A stretch of DNA of 64,000 bases from an uncultured Clostridia bacterium (GCA_947624485.1 CANQKM010000003.1:124001-188000), one strand, 5' to 3'; counted from the first letter of the stretch, positions 44,448 to 54,621 are shown. The notes: generated by a model not told the origin, from the sequence alone. Numbers and translations are program-made.

Positions 44448-47075
44448 ATGGCACACAAGTATGTATACCTTTTCTCGGAGGGTAATGCAAACATGAGAGA
44501 GCTTCTCGGCGGTAAGGGCGCAAACCTCGCCGAAATGACAAATCTCGGACTGCCCGTTCCGCAGGGCTTCACGATTTCAACCGAAGCCTGCACACAGTAT
44601 TATGAGGACGGCAGACAGATCAACGACGAAATTCAGGCACAGATCAACGAGTACATCGTAAAAATGGAGGGTATCACCGGCAAGAAGTTCGGCGATCCCG
44701 AAAATCCGCTGCTCGTTTCCGTACGCTCGGGCGCGAGAGCGTCAATGCCGGGCATGATGGACACGATCCTCAACCTTGGTATTAACGAGACTGTTGTCGA
44801 TTACATGGCTAAGGCTTCGCAGAATCCCCGCTGGGCTTGGGACTGCTACAGAAGATTTATCCAGATGTACTCCGACGTTGTTATGGAGGTCGGCAAGAAG
44901 TATTTTGAAGAGCTTATCGACAAGATGAAGGCTGAGAAGGGCGTTAAGCAGGACGTTGAGCTTACGGCTGACGATTTGAAGGAGCTTGCTATGCAGTTCA
45001 AGGCTGAGTACAAGAAGGTTATCGGCGAGGACTTCCCGACAGATCCGAAGGAACAGCTGATGGGCGCTATCAAGGCTGTATTCCGTTCATGGGACAACCC
45101 CAGAGCGAACGTATACAGACGCGATAACGATATTCCTTATTCATGGGGTACTGCCGTAAACGTTCAGATGATGGCGTTCGGCAATATGGGCGACGACTGC
45201 GGTACGGGCGTTGCGTTCACGCGCGATCCGGCTACCGGTGAAAAGCACCTCATGGGCGAGTTTTTGACAAACGCGCAGGGCGAGGACGTTGTTGCGGGCG
45301 TTCGTACGCCGATGCCTATCGCGGAGATGGAGCAGAAGTTCCCCGAGGCGTTCGCGCAGTTTAAGACTGTCTGCAAGACGCTTGAGGATCACTACAGAGA
45401 TATGCAGGATATGGAGTTCACCGTTGAACACGGCAAGCTCTATATGCTTCAGACAAGAAACGGTAAGAGAACGGCTCAGGCTGCTCTCAAGATCGCGTGC
45501 GACCTCGTTGACGAGGGCATGAGAACAGAGGAAGAAGCGGTTGCTATGATAGATCCGCGTAACCTCGACACGCTGCTTCACCCGCAGTTTGACGCTGCCG
45601 CTTTGAAGGCTGCGACTCCTATGGGCAAGGCTCTTGGCGCATCGCCGGGCGCTGCGGCAGGTAAGATAGTATTCACGGCTGACGACGCTAAGGAGTGGGC
45701 CGCGAGAGGCGAAAAGGTCGTACTCGTTCGTCTCGAAACATCGCCCGAGGACATCGAGGGCATGAAGGCGGCTCAGGGTATACTGACCGTCCGCGGCGGT
45801 ATGACGTCTCACGCTGCCGTTGTTGCGCGCGGTATGGGTACGTGCTGCGTATCAGGCTGCGGCGACATCGCTATGGATGAGGCTAACAAGAAGTTCACGC
45901 TTAACGGCAAGGAATATCACGAGGGCGATACTCTGTCGCTCGACGGTTCGACAGGTAATATTTACGACGGAATTATCCCGACGGTTGACGCTTCTATCGC
46001 GGGCGAGTTCGGCAGAATTATGGGCTGGGCTGACAAGTTCAGAACTCTTAAAGTCCGCACGAACGCCGACACTCCGGCTGACGCTAAGAAGGCGAGAGAG
46101 CTCGGCGCCGAGGGTATCGGTCTTTGCCGTACGGAGCATATGTTCTTCGAGGGCAACAGAATTGACGCTTTCAGAGAGATGATCTGCGCGGATACGGTTG
46201 AGGAGAGAGAGGCTGCGCTCGATAAGATTTTACCGATGCAGCAGGGCGACTTTGAAAAGCTTTACGAGGCTCTTGAAGGTAACCCCGTAACTATCCGTTT
46301 CCTCGATCCGCCGCTCCATGAGTTCGTTCCGACCGAAGAGGCTGATATTGAGATCCTTGCTAAGTCGCAGGGCAAGAGCGTTCAGGCTATCAAGGACCTT
46401 ATCGCGGGTCTCCACGAGGCTAACCCGATGATGGGTCACAGAGGATGCCGTCTTGACGTAACGTATCCGGAAATCGCGAAGATGCAGACAAAGGCTGTTA
46501 TCCGCGCGGCTATAAACGTACAGAAGGCTCATCCCGACTGGACAATAGTTCCCGAGATAATGATCCCGCTCGTATGCGAGGTCAAGGAATTGAAGTACGT
46601 TAAGAAGATAGTCGTTGAAACAGCCGACGCAGAGATCGCGGCTGCAGGCGCTGATCTGAAATATGAAGTAGGTACGATGATCGAAATTCCGCGCGCGGCT
46701 CTTACGGCTGACGAAATCGCGACCGAGGCTGACTTCTTCTGCTTCGGCACAAACGACCTCACACAGATGACGTTCGGCTTCTCGCGCGACGACGCGGGCA
46801 AGTTCCTCGACGCTTACTATGACGCGAAGATTTTCGAGAACGATCCGTTCGCGAAGCTCGACCAGACGGGCGTAGGCAAGCTGATGGAAATGGCTATCAA
46901 GCTCGGCAAGCCGGTTAATCCGAATCTTCACGTAGGTATCTGTGGCGAGCACGGCGGCGATCCTTCGTCGGTTGAGTTCTGCCATAAGATCGGCTTGAAT
47001 TACGTATCATGCTCACCGTTCAGAGTTCCGATCGCGAGACTCGCGGCGGCGCAGGCTAAGATCAACGAGAAATAA
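44448..47075 (+). CDS. ppdK: Pyruvate phosphate dikinase
   Basis: An 875-residue enzyme interconverting PEP, AMP and PPi with pyruvate, ATP and Pi. N-terminal ATP-grasp domain (LLGGKGANLAEMTNLGLPVP), central phosphohistidine domain with the catalytic His in VRGGMTSHAAVVARGMG near residue 455, and C-terminal PEP/pyruvate barrel (LCRTEHMFFEG; GHRGCRLDV; GICGEHGGDP). In anaerobes it often runs in the glycolytic direction, and the PPi balance is linked to membrane pyrophosphatase. Strong ribosome site (TAGGAGG). Monocistronic with terminator. Confidence 0.97.
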   Translation: MAHKYVYLFSEGNANMRELLGGKGANLAEMTNLGLPVPQGFTISTEACTQYYEDGRQINDEIQAQINEYIVKMEGITGKKFGDPENPLLVSVRSGARASMPGMMDTILNLGINETVVDYMAKASQNPRWAWDCYRRFIQMYSDVVMEVGKKYFEELIDKMKAEKGVKQDVELTADDLKELAMQFKAEYKKVIGEDFPTDPKEQLMGAIKAVFRSWDNPRANVYRRDNDIPYSWGTAVNVQMMAFGNMGDDCGTGVAFTRDPATGEKHLMGEFLTNAQGEDVVAGVRTPMPIAEMEQKFPEAFAQFKTVCKTLEDHYRDMQDMEFTVEHGKLYMLQTRNGKRTAQAALKIACDLVDEGMRTEEEAVAMIDPRNLDTLLHPQFDAAALKAATPMGKALGASPGAAAGKIVFTADDAKEWAARGEKVVLVRLETSPEDIEGMKAAQGILTVRGGMTSHAAVVARGMGTCCVSGCGDIAMDEANKKFTLNGKEYHEGDTLSLDGSTGNIYDGIIPTVDASIAGEFGRIMGWADKFRTLKVRTNADTPADAKKARELGAEGIGLCRTEHMFFEGNRIDAFREMICADTVEEREAALDKILPMQQGDFEKLYEALEGNPVTIRFLDPPLHEFVPTEEADIEILAKSQGKSVQAIKDLIAGLHEANPMMGHRGCRLDVTYPEIAKMQTKAVIRAAINVQKAHPDWTIVPEIMIPLVCEVKELKYVKKIVVETADAEIAAAGADLKYEVGTMIEIPRAALTADEIATEADFFCFGTNDLTQMTFGFSRDDAGKFLDAYYDAKIFENDPFAKLDQTGVGKLMEMAIKLGKPVNPNLHVGICGEHGGDPSSVEFCHKIGLNYVSCSPFRVPIARLAAAQAKINEK

Positions 47076-47093
47076 TTTAACAGCGTAATAAAA

Positions 47094-47123
47094 GAAGCCG
47101 TCCATGTTGACGGCTTCTTTTTT
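47094..47123 (+). terminator. Terminator after ppdK
   Basis: GAAGCCGTC-CATGTT-GACGGCTTC hairpin with six Ts. Confidence 0.85.
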
Positions 47124-47131
47124 CGGACTTG

Positions 47132-47440
47132 TGAGCCTCTCCTTTGCTACGGCGTTTGTTGCTTCGCAACACGCCTACAACACGCAGAGCGTGTTGTTCA
47201 CTTGAGGAGAGGTGGCATCGCGAAGCGATGACGGAGAGGTGGCAACGAATTTTTATAACCACCTCTCAGACGGCTCCGCCGCCAGCTCCCCTCAAGGGGA
47301 GCCTCACGTAGGGGCGACCCTTGCGGTCGCCCGTCAAAACCCCTCAGTCACACTCCGTGTGACAGCTCCCCTAGTAGGGGAGCCTTTTTCGTGTGCCTCC
47401 CCTACTAGGGGAGGTGTCGGCAAAGCCGACTGAGGGGTTT
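47132..47440. repeat. Composite palindromic repeat locus R4 (A with insertion, E, B)
   Basis: Family A (47132-47303) whose left arm is split by about 59 bases made of two further hairpins (GCGTTTGTTGCTTCGCAACACGC and ACACGCAGAGCGTGT types), then family E (47306-47334) and family B (47337-47440). The insert resembles the small hairpins beside tRNA-Val. Nothing coding is present. Confidence 0.75.
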
Positions 47441-47519
47441 ATGTCTCTCCATTATTGACAACACACCGCAAAGCGTGTAAAATAAATATCAGAATACCGA
47501 TATTTCAAGGAGGACTGTT

Positions 47520-50500
47520 ATGAAAAGGAGATTGATTGCCGTAATCGCGGCGGCGGCTCTCACAATGGGAGCAATGCCCGCGGCAACGGCGGCGAACGGT
47601 GCGGCTGAGCCTGTTCTGCGTTACACGTTTGACAATAAAAATCCGCTTGCCGATGAGAGCGGCAAAAACGAATTAAAGCTCTCGGGCGGCGCGTCCGTTA
47701 CCGACAGCGGCAACACCGGCAAGGCGCTCATTCTGGACGGCGCCGACGGCTATGCGCTTCTGCCGGAGGGGATTTTAACCGACAGCTTTACGGTTGCGTC
47801 GTGGGTGAAGATTGACCGCTTTACCGCGTGGGGACGCGTGTTCGACTTCGGAACGGACGCGGACAGCAATTTCTTTTTCGCTCCGTACTCGGGCAGCACG
47901 GCGAGAATTGAAATGAAATCGCCCACCGGCACGGACACCGTTGACACGGTGCAGGAAACGGAGCGCGACTGGGTGCATTACGCCGTCACGTACGAAAACG
48001 GCACACTGAATTACTACAGAAACGGTCTGCTCGTCGACACAAAATCCAACATGACCGTAAAGCCGACCGACATTAAGGACACGTTAAATTACATAGGCAA
48101 ATCGCACTACGACGGCGACGCGTACCTCGCGGCGGCGGTCGACGATTTCCGCGTGTACGACAAGGCGCTTACCGCCGGTGAAATATCCGCGGTGTTCGCA
48201 GAGGGTGAAATTAACCCCGCGGTGCTGCTCGGCTCGTACACGATTGAAAACGGCGCGCTTATAACCGGTAACACACTCACGCTGCCGCAGACGGAAGGAC
48301 TTGTGTGGAGCGAAACCGACGGCCTCGGTCTTATAGACACGCAGACGGGCGCGGTGACTCACCCCGAAAGCACTGCGAAGGTGACGCTCGCGGCGGAATA
48401 CGGCGGCGAAAAGTCGGAATACACCGTTTACGTCGCGGGTACGGCGGGAAGCCCGTACACCGTGAACATTGACGCGTCCGACAGGTCGAAGGACGTTTCC
48501 GACATGATGTGGGGATTGTTTTTCGAGGATATAAACAGCTCCGCCGACGGCGGCCTGTACGCCGAAATGGTGCAGAACCGCTCGTTTGAGATTGCGGCCG
48601 GCGATAATTTGTACTCGTGGGAAACGTCGGGCGACGCGAAAATCAGCACCGAAAACCCGATGAACGAAAACAATCCGACATATATCACGCTCGGCAAGGG
48701 CGCGGGCATAACGAATGACGGATATATGGGTATGAGCGTTAAAAAGGACGCCGTTTACAACTTTTCCGCAAGAGTGCGCGGAAAGGCTGACCTGACGGTT
48801 TCCGTAGGCGGCGCGTCAGCCGAGGTCAAAGCCGACGGCTCGGACTGGCAGGAGGTAACGGCTGCTTTAACGGCTGCCGAAAACGCGTCCGACGCGAAGC
48901 TCACCGTAAAAAATACGGGTGAAGCGGTTGACCTCGACATGATCTCGCTTATACCCGAGGACACGTACAAAGGTCACGGACTCAGGAAGGATTTAATGGA
49001 GGCTCTCGAAGCCATGCACCCGAAATTTCTGCGTTTCCCCGGCGGCTGCGCCGTTGAGGGCAATACCATGGACGCGGCGTGGAACTGGAAGGACACGGTC
49101 GGCGATATTTCGGAGCGTAAGGAAATGGTAAGCATCTGGAGTCCTACGGACGGCACATACCAGATGACGTACGGCCTGGGATTTTATGAGTATTTCCAAA
49201 TGTGCGAGGATCTTGGCATGGAGCCTGTGCCGATATTAAACTGTGGTCTTTCGTGCCAGGTTCGCTCGGGCGGCAACGAGGACGAGAACCACGTTGTACC
49301 GATGGACGAACTGCAGCCCTACATTGACGACGCGCTCGATTTGATAGCGTTCGCGAACGGCACGGACGAGAGCAACGAGTGGGTGAAATTAAGAAAAGAA
49401 ATGGGACACAGCGAGCCGTTTGACCTCAAATATATCGGCATCGGCAACGAGCAGTACGGCGACATTTATTTTGAGCGTTATGCGGAGTTCGCGAAGCAGA
49501 TCCACGAAAAATATCCCGACATAAACCTCGTCACAACGTCCGGCACGGCGTCGAGCGGCACGAACAACGACCTCGCGTGGAACTGGATAAACGCGAACAC
49601 CGAGCTTGCCGACCGCGTTGACGAGCATTACTACGAGAGCGCGGACTGGTTCAGGCAGCACGCTTACCGCTACGACGATTACCGCCGCGACACAAATTCA
49701 AAGGTATTTCTGGGCGAGTACGCGTCGAAGGGCAACACGTGGTACAACGCGCTCTGCGAGGCGGCGTTTATGACGGGACTCGAGCGTAACGCCGACGTTG
49801 TGCGCATGGCGAGCTACGCGCCGATGTTCGCGAAGTACGGCAATACGCAGTGGACGGCGGCGAACATGATTTGGTTCACGAACGACGATTACGTTCTCAC
49901 GCCGAATTATTACGTACAGTCGCTGTTCTCAAACAATCACGGCGACTACACGCTCCCGACCGATGTGGAAATGAGCGGTATACCGACGGAGGACTATCTC
50001 CGCGGCGGCGTTGTACTCGGCTCGTGGGGTACGCAGAACGAGTTTAAGGACGCGCACATACAGCAGAATATACCGATAGAGGGCGGCAGCGGCGAAATCG
50101 ACGTTGCGCCCGACGGCTGGCAAACGGGTATCGGCCAGTGGACAATAGGCAGCGACGGCGTTATTACGCAGACCTCGGACAGCACAGGCGCGACGGTCTA
50201 CAACGACTGGGCGGCGGCGAATCCGTCAATGGCTGACAGGGATTACACGTTCACCGTTAAGGCAAAGAAAAACGGCGGCGGCGAGGGCTTCCAGATAGGC
50301 GTGGCGGCGGAGGACGGCATGAACTATTACCGCGTCAACGTCGGCGGCTGGGGCAACACCACCGCGAAAATCCAGCATATAGTAAACGGCGTAAGCGCGG
50401 ACGTGGGCAACGCCGCGGAGCAGTCGTATATCGGCGGCGTGCATATAAACGACGGCGAGTGGTACGACGTTAAGGTCGAGGTCAGCGACTATGAGATCAA

Positions 50501-51476
50501 GGCGTACCTGAACGGCGAGTTTATCTGCTCGTACACGAAACCGAAGGAGTACGGTCCCGTTTACGCGTCGAGTACATACGATTCTGAAACGGGTGAAATC
50601 ATAGCGAAAATCGTGAACACCACAAATTCCGACACAACGGTTGAAATAAATATCGACACGCCGAGAGGAATGGGCTTTGACACCTCGGCAAAGGCGCAAA
50701 CAATCACGCTGACCGCCGATACGGGCGCGGTAAACACGCTTGAAAACAAAGACAATATTGTTCCAGTTGAGGGTGAGTTTGAGGGTATAGGCGGCAGCTT
50801 CGACTATCCCGTAAAAGCAAATTCTTTGAGCATTATACGCATACCGACAATGAGCGTGAACGCCGTATCTCCCCCGGGATATGATCATCAGGCGTACATG
50901 TCGGGTTACGGCGACGGCACGTACCGCCCCGACAATCCTGTTACGCGCGCGGAAGCCGCGGCGCTCACAGCGCGTATCACGGACGGCTTTGACGACACGC
51001 ACACGTACAGAATAAGCCATGAATTTACCGATGTCGCGGACGATGCGTGGTATAAAAATTACGTGAATTACCTCAGCGACAAACAATATATCAGCGGCTA
51101 TTCCGACGGCACGTTCCGTCCCGGCAACCCTGTTACCCGCGCGGAGCTTGCGAAAATAATCTGCTCATATCTCGGCGAAGCTCCTGCTGAAAACACGCAG
51201 TACACCGATATTAAAGGACACTGGGCGGAGGGTTATATCGCGGCGCTGAGCGCGAAAGGAGTAATAACTGGTTACGGCGACGGCACGTTCCGTCCCGACG
51301 AGCCTGTGTCGCGCGCGGAAACGGTAACGCTTGTGAACCGCGCGCTCGGACGGTTTATCGAAAACACCGACTGGTTCCCGAACGAGTTTACCGACGTTCC
51401 GAAATCGCACTGGGCGTATAAGGAATTTGTCGAGGCGGTCATACCGCATAACACAAAACAATGTCAAAACAAATAA
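47520..51476 (+). CDS. Surface-anchored GH51 alpha-L-arabinofuranosidase with LamG and SLH domains
   Basis: A 1318-residue secreted enzyme: signal peptide (1-25), LamG-like domain (about 30-235), a degenerate Ig-like segment (about 238-308), GH51 catalytic barrel (from about 312; MMWGLFFEDINSSADGGLYA), a glucanase-like jelly-roll insert (about 860-1010), and three SLH domains (about 1125-1310; GYGDGTYRPDNPVTRAEAAA). The acid/base is E644 (GIGNEQYGD) and the nucleophile E733 (FLGEYASKG). It removes arabinose side chains from arabinoxylan or arabinan at the cell surface. Independently transcribed, with a good GGAGG site and a terminator. Confidence 0.92.
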   Translation: MKRRLIAVIAAAALTMGAMPAATAANGAAEPVLRYTFDNKNPLADESGKNELKLSGGASVTDSGNTGKALILDGADGYALLPEGILTDSFTVASWVKIDRFTAWGRVFDFGTDADSNFFFAPYSGSTARIEMKSPTGTDTVDTVQETERDWVHYAVTYENGTLNYYRNGLLVDTKSNMTVKPTDIKDTLNYIGKSHYDGDAYLAAAVDDFRVYDKALTAGEISAVFAEGEINPAVLLGSYTIENGALITGNTLTLPQTEGLVWSETDGLGLIDTQTGAVTHPESTAKVTLAAEYGGEKSEYTVYVAGTAGSPYTVNIDASDRSKDVSDMMWGLFFEDINSSADGGLYAEMVQNRSFEIAAGDNLYSWETSGDAKISTENPMNENNPTYITLGKGAGITNDGYMGMSVKKDAVYNFSARVRGKADLTVSVGGASAEVKADGSDWQEVTAALTAAENASDAKLTVKNTGEAVDLDMISLIPEDTYKGHGLRKDLMEALEAMHPKFLRFPGGCAVEGNTMDAAWNWKDTVGDISERKEMVSIWSPTDGTYQMTYGLGFYEYFQMCEDLGMEPVPILNCGLSCQVRSGGNEDENHVVPMDELQPYIDDALDLIAFANGTDESNEWVKLRKEMGHSEPFDLKYIGIGNEQYGDIYFERYAEFAKQIHEKYPDINLVTTSGTASSGTNNDLAWNWINANTELADRVDEHYYESADWFRQHAYRYDDYRRDTNSKVFLGEYASKGNTWYNALCEAAFMTGLERNADVVRMASYAPMFAKYGNTQWTAANMIWFTNDDYVLTPNYYVQSLFSNNHGDYTLPTDVEMSGIPTEDYLRGGVVLGSWGTQNEFKDAHIQQNIPIEGGSGEIDVAPDGWQTGIGQWTIGSDGVITQTSDSTGATVYNDWAAANPSMADRDYTFTVKAKKNGGGEGFQIGVAAEDGMNYYRVNVGGWGNTTAKIQHIVNGVSADVGNAAEQSYIGGVHINDGEWYDVKVEVSDYEIKAYLNGEFICSYTKPKEYGPVYASSTYDSETGEIIAKIVNTTNSDTTVEINIDTPRGMGFDTSAKAQTITLTADTGAVNTLENKDNIVPVEGEFEGIGGSFDYPVKANSLSIIRIPTMSVNAVSPPGYDHQAYMSGYGDGTYRPDNPVTRAEAAALTARITDGFDDTHTYRISHEFTDVADDAWYKNYVNYLSDKQYISGYSDGTFRPGNPVTRAELAKIICSYLGEAPAENTQYTDIKGHWAEGYIAALSAKGVITGYGDGTFRPDEPVSRAETVTLVNRALGRFIENTDWFPNEFTDVPKSHWAYKEFVEAVIPHNTKQCQNK

Positions 51477-51484
51477 ACACAAAA

Positions 51485-51519
51485 CAACCCCCTCGCTAAA
51501 CGAGGGGGTTAAATTTTTT
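51485..51519. terminator. Two-way terminator between the arabinofuranosidase gene and murC
   Basis: AACCCCCTCG-CTAAA-CGAGGGGGTT hairpin followed by Ts. Confidence 0.85.
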
Positions 51520-52909
51520 ATTCAACTATCATTTCATCTATATTTACAACGTCGCCCGCGCCCATCGTAAACACAATGTCGCCCTCTTTGACGTTTTCCT
51601 TGAGGTACTTCGCGATGTCCTCAAATCTGTCGATATACGACGCGTTCACGCCTCGCGCTTTAATTTCCGCCGCGAGGTTTTCGGGCTTCGTAACGCCGTC
51701 GTCCTTTTCGCGCGCCGCGTATATGTGCGTTAATATGAGTTCGTCCGCGTCGTCAAACGCCTCGGTAAACTCCTTCCACAGCGTCCGCGTCCTCGAATAC
51801 GTGTGCGGCTGGAACACGCACACTATCCTGTCGTGCGGAAATTTCTTCGCCGCCCTGAGCGTCGCGGCAATTTCGGTCGGGTGGTGCGCGTAATCGTCGA
51901 TCACGACCGCGCCGTTTAGAAATCCTTTCTTTTCAAACCGGCGGTGCGTACCCTTGAACGTCTCTATTCCCCTTGCCGCCTTTTCCGCGTCAACGCCCGA
52001 CAGTCCGCACACCGCTATGGTTGCGACTGCGTTTAATATGTTGTGGTCGCCCGGTACGTTAAGGCTTATATGACATACCTTATCTCCGTTTTTCATAACG
52101 TCGAACGACGGGAAACCGGCGTGGTACGCAATGTTTGAAGGATAGTAGTCGTTATTTTCCGACATTCCGTAGGTGATAATATCGAGATCGTCCGCGCCCT
52201 TTAACGCGTCCTTTACGTTCTCATCGTCACCCATAGCCACAACGCTGCCGACGCCCTTTGTAAGATACGCGAACTTACGGAAGCTGTCCTTTATCATATC
52301 TATGCCTGTGAAAAAGTCGAGGTGATCCTCCTCGATATTCGTGATAAGCGCGATCGTGGGATAGAATTTCAAAAAGCTGTTCGTATATTCGCAAGCCTCG
52401 GTGACAAAATAATCATCGCGGCCCGTCTTTATATTTCCGCCTATAAGGTCAAGCTCACCGCCGACGCTTATTGTGGGATCAAGCCCCGCGCCGATTAGCG
52501 CGTGCGCGAGCATCGAGGTGGTGGTGGTTTTGCCGTGCGTGCCGCTAACGCCCACCGCGTGGTGGTACTTTTTCATCACCGCGCCGAGAAATTCCGCGCG
52601 GTCGATCACGCGCTTGTTTAAGCTGTGCGCAAGAACCATTTCGGGGTTATCCTCCTTTGCCGCAGCCGTGTGTACGACTACAGCCGCGTCCCTTACGCCC
52701 CTGTCGTTTACCGCGCCCACGCCGTAAACAATGTCCGCGCCCATGTCGGCGAGCTTATCCGTTATCGCGCTCTCGTGCCAGTCCGAGCCTGTAACCTTAT
52801 ACCCCGCCCGAATGGCTATCTGCGCCAGACCGCTCATGCTTATGCCGCCTATGCCTATAAAATGTATCCCGTCGTTTTCGCGAAGCTCCGACAACATAAA
52901 TCTGCCCAT
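51518..52909 (-). CDS. murC: UDP-N-acetylmuramate-L-alanine ligase
   Basis: A 463-residue cytoplasmic ligase that adds the first L-Ala to UDP-MurNAc in peptidoglycan synthesis. HFIGIGGISMSGLAQIAI at the N-terminus, the ATP loop GTHGKTTTTSMLAHAL, and ALITNIEEDHLDFF and IDDYAHHPTEIAATLRAA are all present. The start at 52909 follows AAAGGAG; the frame is open 22 codons further but without a site. Monocistronic. Confidence 0.95.
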   Translation of the reverse strand: MGRFMLSELRENDGIHFIGIGGISMSGLAQIAIRAGYKVTGSDWHESAITDKLADMGADIVYGVGAVNDRGVRDAAVVVHTAAAKEDNPEMVLAHSLNKRVIDRAEFLGAVMKKYHHAVGVSGTHGKTTTTSMLAHALIGAGLDPTISVGGELDLIGGNIKTGRDDYFVTEACEYTNSFLKFYPTIALITNIEEDHLDFFTGIDMIKDSFRKFAYLTKGVGSVVAMGDDENVKDALKGADDLDIITYGMSENNDYYPSNIAYHAGFPSFDVMKNGDKVCHISLNVPGDHNILNAVATIAVCGLSGVDAEKAARGIETFKGTHRRFEKKGFLNGAVVIDDYAHHPTEIAATLRAAKKFPHDRIVCVFQPHTYSRTRTLWKEFTEAFDDADELILTHIYAAREKDDGVTKPENLAAEIKARGVNASYIDRFEDIAKYLKENVKEGDIVFTMGAGDVVNIDEMIVE

Positions 52910-53063
52910 GAAAAAAACTCCTTTATGCAATGCGTTAAAAATACCTATTAAATCTATTATACACCCGAAAAACACAAATGAAAACCCCTTTTATCAAATT
53001 TTAGAAAATTAACGCAAAAAACGGCTTTTTTGTTGATTTTACGACTAAATATCAGCAAAATGC

Positions 53064-53092
53064 TTGACAAATCGCAATTTTTACAGTATCAT
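53064..53092 (+). promoter_or_regulatory. Promoter of spoVG
   Basis: TTGACA (53064-53069), 17 bases, TATCAT (53087-53092). It is a sigma-A type site, unlike the sigma-H promoter of Bacillus subtilis spoVG. Confidence 0.7.
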
Positions 53093-53130
53093 AAACTTAG
53101 GCAGAAATATGTCGAAGGGTGGTGAAACAC

Positions 53131-53412
53131 ATGGAAATCACAGATATCAGGATTAAGAAGGTTACCGGCGAAAGCAAGATGAAAGCGGTTGCTTCCGTAA
53201 CGTTCGACAATGCGTTCGCAGTTCACGATGTGAAGGTTATTGAAGGTCCCGAAAAGTTATTTGTGGCAATGCCTAGCAGAAGAACTCCGGACGGAGAATA
53301 CAGAGACATTGCTCATCCTATCAACAGTGACATGCGTACGATGCTTGAAAGCAGAGTTTTGGCTGCGTACGACGCGATAGAAGATGAGCCAGAAATCACC
53401 GAGGAAGCATAA
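53131..53412 (+). CDS. spoVG: SpoVG, RNA-binding regulator
   Basis: A 93-residue protein with the SpoVG pattern: MEITDIRIKKVTGESKMKAV, ASVTFDNAFAVHDVKVIEG, LFVAMPSRRTPDGEYRDIAHP. In Bacillus and Staphylococcus it binds nucleic acid and affects septation, virulence and metabolism. Start at 53131; the upstream GTG at 53119 overlaps the ribosome site region. Alone, followed by a terminator. Confidence 0.95.
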   Translation: MEITDIRIKKVTGESKMKAVASVTFDNAFAVHDVKVIEGPEKLFVAMPSRRTPDGEYRDIAHPINSDMRTMLESRVLAAYDAIEDEPEITEEA

Positions 53413-53439
53413 TATATTTTTACATAATTTATATAAAAT

Positions 53440-53469
53440 AAAAGCGTTTCACCGAGAAACGCTTTTTTA
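53440..53469 (+). terminator. Terminator after spoVG
   Basis: AAGCGTTTC-ACCGA-GAAACGCTT hairpin and T run. Confidence 0.85.
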
Positions 53470-53477
53470 AATCCCTA

Positions 53478-53506
53478 TTGTTATTTCGGCAAAAATACTG
53501 TATAAT
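53478..53506 (+). promoter_or_regulatory. Promoter of the CAP-domain gene
   Basis: TTGTTA (53478-53483), 17 bases, TATAAT (53501-53506). The predicted leader is only about 14 bases long. Confidence 0.6.
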
Positions 53507-53526
53507 AGACTGCGGAAGTGATGAAA

Positions 53527-54342
53527 ATGAAAAAGAAGATCCTGCTTGCGGCTGTCGTAATAAGCATGGCGTTTCCCGCCGTGTGCCGCGCGGAGGATGA
53601 TATAAGGGTGTACCTTGACGGCGCGCGCCTTGAATTTGACGCTGCGCCCGTAATACGCGACGATTCCGCGCTCGTGCCGTTTCGGAAAATATTCGAGTCG
53701 CTCGGCATGGAGGTCGGCTGGGACGGCGAAGCGCACACAGGCACGGCGCGAAAGGACGGTCTCACGGTCACGGTCGTGACGGACAGCAACATCATGCGCG
53801 TAAACGGAAAAGACGCAGAGCTAATAACGCCGCCGATAATTATGAGCGACCGCATACTCGTGCCTCTCAGGGCCGTGTCGGAGGCGGCGGGCGCGGACGT
53901 ATTGTGGGACGGAGAGGCTCGTACGGTAACGATAACGTCGGAGGAGGCGCTGCTTGAAAACGCGCGGCTTGAAGTCCTCGCTCTCACGAATGCCGAGCGG
54001 TCGAAAAAAGGTCTTAATCCGCTCGCGCTCGACACAAATCTTACAAAGGCGGCCGACGCGCACAGCGCCGACATGATTTCGCGCGGATTTTTCGACCACG
54101 TAAACCCCGACGGCAAATCCCCGTTTGAACGCCTTGCTGCTGCCGGCGCGGAATACTGGTTTGCCGGAGAGAACATAGCGGCAGGTCAGAAAAACGCGGC
54201 TGACGCGGTAAAGGACTGGATGAACAGCGACACGCACCGCCAAAACATCCTGAATCCCGCATTCAAATCCACGGGCATAAGCGTAAGACGCGGCGGCGAA
54301 CACGGCACGTACTGGGTTCAGGAGTTCGCGCTTTTAAAATAA
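53527..54342 (+). CDS. Secreted CAP/SCP-domain protein with stalk domain
   Basis: A 271-residue protein: signal peptide (1-22), copper amine oxidase-like stalk region (about 25-140; LVPFRKIFESLGMEVGWDG, LVPLRAVSEAAGADVLWDG), then a CAP domain (about 150-271) with the fingerprint residues AHSADMISRGFFDHVNPDG, GENIAAGQ, WMNSDTHRQNILNP. CAP proteins of this bacterial type are common at the cell surface and in spores, and their activity is not established. The ATG at 53527 with GGAAG gives the most typical signal peptide; ATG 53521 is possible. Confidence 0.87.
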   Translation: MKKKILLAAVVISMAFPAVCRAEDDIRVYLDGARLEFDAAPVIRDDSALVPFRKIFESLGMEVGWDGEAHTGTARKDGLTVTVVTDSNIMRVNGKDAELITPPIIMSDRILVPLRAVSEAAGADVLWDGEARTVTITSEEALLENARLEVLALTNAERSKKGLNPLALDTNLTKAADAHSADMISRGFFDHVNPDGKSPFERLAAAGAEYWFAGENIAAGQKNAADAVKDWMNSDTHRQNILNPAFKSTGISVRRGGEHGTYWVQEFALLK

Positions 54343-54357
54343 ATTTTGAAAAATATA

Positions 54358-54386
54358 TTGACACGTATCGCATATAGTGATAGTAT
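54358..54386 (+). promoter_or_regulatory. Promoter of the asd-dap operon
   Basis: TTGACA (54358-54363), 17 bases, TAGTAT (54381-54386), just ahead of the riboswitch. Confidence 0.65.
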
Positions 54387-54404
54387 TATATAGAAAAGAA
54401 AAAA

Positions 54405-54592
54405 GCAGTGATAGAGGCGCGTTTTCGTATCAGTACGCTTTATGAGGCATGCAGCTGCCGTCGATTAAAGCCGAAAGGACAAAACGCCGAAGCGGAAATA
54501 TTGACTGCGCGTATTTCCCGCTGGGCATACCGTTAAGAGCGGTATGACTGTCATTTGAGCCGCTTGGGCGGCAAAATGTTGAGCTATCGTCG
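54405..54592 (+). promoter_or_regulatory. Lysine riboswitch (L box)
   Basis: About 185 bases with L-box landmarks in order: AGAGGCGCG, AGTA, GCCGAAAGGA, CGCCGAAGCGGAAAT, CCGCTGGGCATACCGT, AGCGGTATGACTGTC and GAGCCGCTTGGGCGG. The closing helix pairs GATAG (54410-54414) with CTATC (54584-54588). A terminator follows at 54622, and asd starts 28 bases after it, so lysine should stop transcription of the operon. Confidence 0.9.
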
Positions 54593-54621
54593 TTTTGCAG
54601 ATACAATCCACGCAAAATATG

